Positions 61,355-64,000 of a stretch of DNA of 64,000 nt are shown here, piece by piece. Each line of letters opens with the position of its first letter. Positions within the stretch are counted from its first letter, which is position 1. Source of the stretch: Arthrobacter sp. SLBN-112 (GTDB lineage: Bacteria; Actinomycetota; Actinomycetes; Actinomycetales; Micrococcaceae); the NCBI RefSeq assembly GCF_030944625.1, contig NZ_JAUSXY010000001.1, forward strand, positions 2,914,001-2,978,000. The letters run 5' to 3'. A model generated the notes under the pieces. It ran no database searches and was not told where the DNA came from. It saw only the letters and a list, made by a program, of their open reading frames with translations. A program made the translations under genes and the position numbers.

Positions 61355-61436
61355 GATGTATCAGCCCCTTCCTGCGCTTCTCTTAAGACATTAGTCCCAA
61401 GATGCCGGGTAGGGATGGAGACTCCCGAAATATGGA

Positions 61437-62501
61437 CTAGTTCGTAACCTCGGGCGTGTCCACGACGTTCGTGCCGGCGATGGCATCCCGGGCGGCCCGG
61501 CGGAGTTTCTTGTCCGATACGGCCCGCTCCCCCACAGCCCCGGGGGTCCAGGCATTGACGTCTTCTTCGTTGAATTCGGTCTTCGACGGCCGGCGCTTCA
61601 CGGAGATTCCGGTGACCCCGTCGGCGAGCCGCCGGGTGACCAGGAGGAACCCTGTGTGGGCCACCATGCGGTGGTCGGGGCGGACGGCGAGCCCTTCGAG
61701 GTGCCAGCCGCGGACCATTGACTCCCACGCGTCGGGCTCCGTGAAGCGGCCGTCGGCCCGGATCGCTTCAGCGGTGCGGGAGAGCTGGGTGACCGTGGCG
61801 ACGTAGTTGATCCATACGCCGCCGGGTGCCAGCACGGTGGCGACGGCGTCGAGGCATTCCCAAGGTGCGAGCATGTCCAGGACCACGCGGTCCACGGAGC
61901 CCGGTTCCTCGGCCCGGACCACTTCTTCCTGGAAGTCCCCGAGGGATATCTGCCAGGCAGGGTGCGGACCGCCGAAGATCGTTTCAACGTTGCCGCGGGC
62001 GATGTCCGCGAACTCCTCGCGGCGCTCAAAGGAGTGCAGGTAGCCGTAATCGCCAACGGCACGCAGCAGGGAGATGGACAGTGCTCCCGAGCCGACGCCG
62101 GCTTCCACTACGCGGGCGCCGGGGAAGATGTCCGCCATGGTGACGATCTGGCCCGCGTCCTTGGGATAGACGACGGCGGCGCCCCGCGGCATGGAGAGTA
62201 CGAAGTCGGAGAGCAGCGGGCGCAGGGTCTGGTACTGCTGGCCCACGTTGTTCACCACAACGGAGCCGTCCACCTGGCCGATGATCTCGTCATGGTTGAG
62301 GAAGCCGCGGTGGGTGTGGAAGGCGCCGCCACGCTCAAGCGTGATGGTGTTCATCCGGCCGCGTTCGTCGGTCAGCTGGACGCGTTCCCCCTCGCGGAAA
62401 GGTCCGCGGCGACGGGCGGCTCCCACCGGCTGCGAGCCGCTGGCGGCAACACCGGCTTGTGCTGCGCCCTTGGCGTCGTTGACGGCAGTTTCGCTGCTCA
62501 T
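61437..62501 (-). CDS. trmI: tRNA (adenine(58)-N(1))-methyltransferase TrmI
   Basis: A 354-residue class I methyltransferase that makes m1A58 in tRNA. Motifs are YPKDAGQIVTMADIFPGARVVEAGVGSGALSISLLRAVG (substrate and SAM sites), VDRVVLDMLAPWECLDAV (catalytic Asp in DMLAPW) and VNYVATVTQLSRT-type sequences. The N-terminus has a beta-barrel-like part (FREGERVQLTDERGRMNTITLERG). ATG 62501 follows AGGAGCGAGGAAAATC. It lies upstream of arc, a conserved order in actinobacteria. Confidence 0.95.
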   Translation of the reverse strand: MSSETAVNDAKGAAQAGVAASGSQPVGAARRRGPFREGERVQLTDERGRMNTITLERGGAFHTHRGFLNHDEIIGQVDGSVVVNNVGQQYQTLRPLLSDFVLSMPRGAAVVYPKDAGQIVTMADIFPGARVVEAGVGSGALSISLLRAVGDYGYLHSFERREEFADIARGNVETIFGGPHPAWQISLGDFQEEVVRAEEPGSVDRVVLDMLAPWECLDAVATVLAPGGVWINYVATVTQLSRTAEAIRADGRFTEPDAWESMVRGWHLEGLAVRPDHRMVAHTGFLLVTRRLADGVTGISVKRRPSKTEFNEEDVNAWTPGAVGERAVSDKKLRRAARDAIAGTNVVDTPEVTN

Positions 62502-62600
62502 GATTTTCCTCGCTCCTGTAAACCTGTTGTGCCGCAGTCCAACGGTCCCGTTGGACGCCCGTTGGCCTCTGCGGCCGCAATGCATGACCGGCAGGTAACT

Positions 62601-63791
62601 CTACCGGTTCTGGCCCTGAGGGTAGCTATCGTTCCGCGGCCGCTTTCCGGTGATGGTTGCAAGGACAGCTTCCTGCGTCAGCAGTCCGGTGACCTTGCCG
62701 TTGTGGTCCACCACGGCATAGTGGCGGCCCTCCACCTGCGACAGGAACTGCACCAGTTCCTGCCCCTTGGACCACTCGGGGACGTAGGCGCCCTCGGCCA
62801 GCGGGAAGGAGACTGCGTGGATCGGCGTCGAATCCGCCGCGGCAACCGGGACGGACCGAAGGGCGTCCGGGTCCACCACACCTTCCGGGCGGCCGTCAGA
62901 TCCGCACACCACAACAGCCTTTCCCCCGCCTTCTGAGAGGCGGAGGGCGTCCCGGACGGTGGCGGTGGCGGGCAGGCCGGCCGCGGGCATCGACAATGCC
63001 GCTGCGCTGACGAGTGGAAGCCTGCCGCGCAGTGTGCCCTGCTGGATGGATGCCGAAGCCCCCATCCACAGGAAGCCGCCAACAAGGACGGTGATCATGA
63101 CGAGGCTGAAGTCCGGGCGGTCACCGGAGAGGAAGGGGCGAAGCAGGAACCAGTACGCGATGGCCAGGACAATGATCCGCCCTCCCCAGCCGGCAGCCAC
63201 CGTGCCCTTCGCCTGGCTGCCGGTGACTCTCCAGACGATGGACTCGACCAGCCGGCCCCCGTCCAGCGGGAGGCCCGGAAGGACGTTGAAGACACCGATG
63301 AGGAAGTTGGCCCACATGAAGATGTTTGTCAGGATTTCGGCGACGCTGCCCAGGCTGTTGGTGCCAAGCACCAGCCACGCGCCGCCGGCCAGGACGAAGT
63401 TGGCTGCCGGTCCGGCAAGCGCTACCAGCACGGAGCGTCCGGGCGAAGCCGTAAAGCTCTCGAACTGGGTGTGGCCGCCCCAGAGGTTCAGGACGATCTT
63501 CTGGGTGGGCCAGCCGTAGATTTTCGCGGTTAAGGCGTGGGCGAGTTCGTGCACAAGCACCGAGATCAACAGCAGCACGGCGTAGGCGAAAGCCACGACA
63601 TAGGCGCTGGCGCCCAGCATGGGGTTGTTTCGTGCCAGGACCGGCCCGTAAACGATCACTGTGAAGGCTGCAATGACGAACCACGAGTAGGCGAGAACCA
63701 CGGGCACGCCGGCAATGCGTCCCAGCGGAATCCCTTCGCGCCGTCCGGGCGCCCCCTGGCCGGTGCCGGGCTTGGTGCTGTGTTCAGCCAC
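62601..63791 (-). CDS. Site-2 protease family protein (M50) with CBS domains
   Basis: A 396-residue intramembrane zinc protease. The first helix (VVLAYSWFVIAAFTVIVYGPVL) is followed by the active-site motif HELAH in LLISVLVHELAHALTAKIYGW and, further on, the NVLPGLPLDGGRLVE motif supplying the Asp ligand. After the last helix come paired CBS domains (TVRDALRLSEGGGKAVVVCGSDGRPEGVVDP ... EGRHYAVVDHNGKVTGLLTQE), which may sense nucleotides. GTG 63791 overlaps the preceding HAD gene; GTG 63800 is also possible. Substrate unknown. Confidence 0.92.
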   Translation of the reverse strand: MAEHSTKPGTGQGAPGRREGIPLGRIAGVPVVLAYSWFVIAAFTVIVYGPVLARNNPMLGASAYVVAFAYAVLLLISVLVHELAHALTAKIYGWPTQKIVLNLWGGHTQFESFTASPGRSVLVALAGPAANFVLAGGAWLVLGTNSLGSVAEILTNIFMWANFLIGVFNVLPGLPLDGGRLVESIVWRVTGSQAKGTVAAGWGGRIIVLAIAYWFLLRPFLSGDRPDFSLVMITVLVGGFLWMGASASIQQGTLRGRLPLVSAAALSMPAAGLPATATVRDALRLSEGGGKAVVVCGSDGRPEGVVDPDALRSVPVAAADSTPIHAVSFPLAEGAYVPEWSKGQELVQFLSQVEGRHYAVVDHNGKVTGLLTQEAVLATITGKRPRNDSYPQGQNR

Positions 63792-64000
63792 GGGGATCAC
63801 CCAAACCGGCCGCCGCAGGGATTTCGGAACCCGCGCCCACCAGCAGGGCTTCCAGCTCCACCAGGGAACGGCCGGCCAGGGAGTCCCACAGTTCGTAGCT
63901 CTCATGGTGGGGCAGGGGAACGATGTGCGGCACTGCCACCGTTGCGACCCCCGAGGCAACCGCTGCAGCCACCCCCGGCACGGAATCCTCCAGCGCCACG
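63784..64000 (-). CDS. HAD family hydrolase, 5' partial
   Basis: Only the C-terminal 71 or so residues lie within the window. The motif ALEDSVPGVAAAVASGVATVAVPH matches HAD motif IV of the beta-phosphoglucomutase-like subgroup, so the product is probably a small-molecule phosphatase or phosphomutase. The start lies beyond base 64000. It overlaps the M50 gene start by eight bases and is likely in the same operon. Substrate cannot be deduced. Confidence 0.8.
   Translation of the reverse strand, partial: VALEDSVPGVAAAVASGVATVAVPHIVPLPHHESYELWDSLAGRSLVELEALLVGAGSEIPAAAGLGDPRG

Overview
The window is a stretch of core chromosome from a high-GC actinobacterium of the family Micrococcaceae, most probably Arthrobacter or Pseudarthrobacter. 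The support is the high GC content with many GTG and TTG starts, a complete Pup-proteasome locus with a fused PafB-PafC regulator, the bcc-aa3 respiratory genes, RbpA, and several actinobacterial DUF families (DUF3097, DUF3043, DUF3054). I see no rRNA, tRNA, CRISPR, transposase or prophage genes.

Layout. 1-7630: lepA (5' end outside the window), hemW, two small reverse-strand genes, then the heat-shock group hrcA-dnaJ2-rsmE behind a CIRCE operator. 7617-14505: a GerMN lipoprotein on the reverse strand, then phoH-ybeY-CNNM/CBS-era and an LCP cell-wall ligase. 14532-22341: M13 peptidase, leuA with a leucine-rich leader peptide, recO, uppS, an alpha/beta hydrolase, pyrD. 22352-34009: DUF3043, M20 dipeptidase, erpA-like, then the respiratory region: ctaC-ctaD-ctaF forward, qcrC-qcrA-qcrB and ctaE reverse, with a divergent HPr/GntR pair (DasR-like operator) between the two halves. 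34122-36368: trpD, Lrp-type RAM protein, DUF3054 and a 49-residue membrane peptide. 36490-39663: a type III polyketide synthase, methyltransferase and FAD hydroxylase operon, the most accessory-looking part. 39688-44002: NTF2-like, def, rlmA-like methyltransferase, NfeD-SPFH pair, and rbpA with a sigma-R-type promoter. 44020-64000, all reverse strand: polyprenol-phosphomannose synthase, amidohydrolase, helY helicase, tatC-tatA, pafBC, two FKBPs, pafA, prcA, prcB, pup, dop, arc, trmI, a site-2 protease and a partial HAD phosphatase.

How the genes work together. Pup is deamidated by Dop, ligated to substrates by PafA, recognised and unfolded by the ATPase ARC, and substrates are degraded by PrcA/PrcB. 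PafBC is the DNA-damage transcription activator commonly encoded beside these genes. ctaC/D/E/F and qcrC/A/B together encode the bcc-aa3 supercomplex, for which HemW, ErpA-like and Tat functions are useful partners (Tat exports the Rieske protein in many bacteria).

Quality warning. Seven conserved genes (dnaJ2, ctaD, qcrA, the amidohydrolase, tatA, pafBC, prcA) each carry one break in the reading frame. Every break fits a change in the length of a short homopolymer. They are listed as frameshifted genes over their full extent, but sequence error is more likely than real loss.
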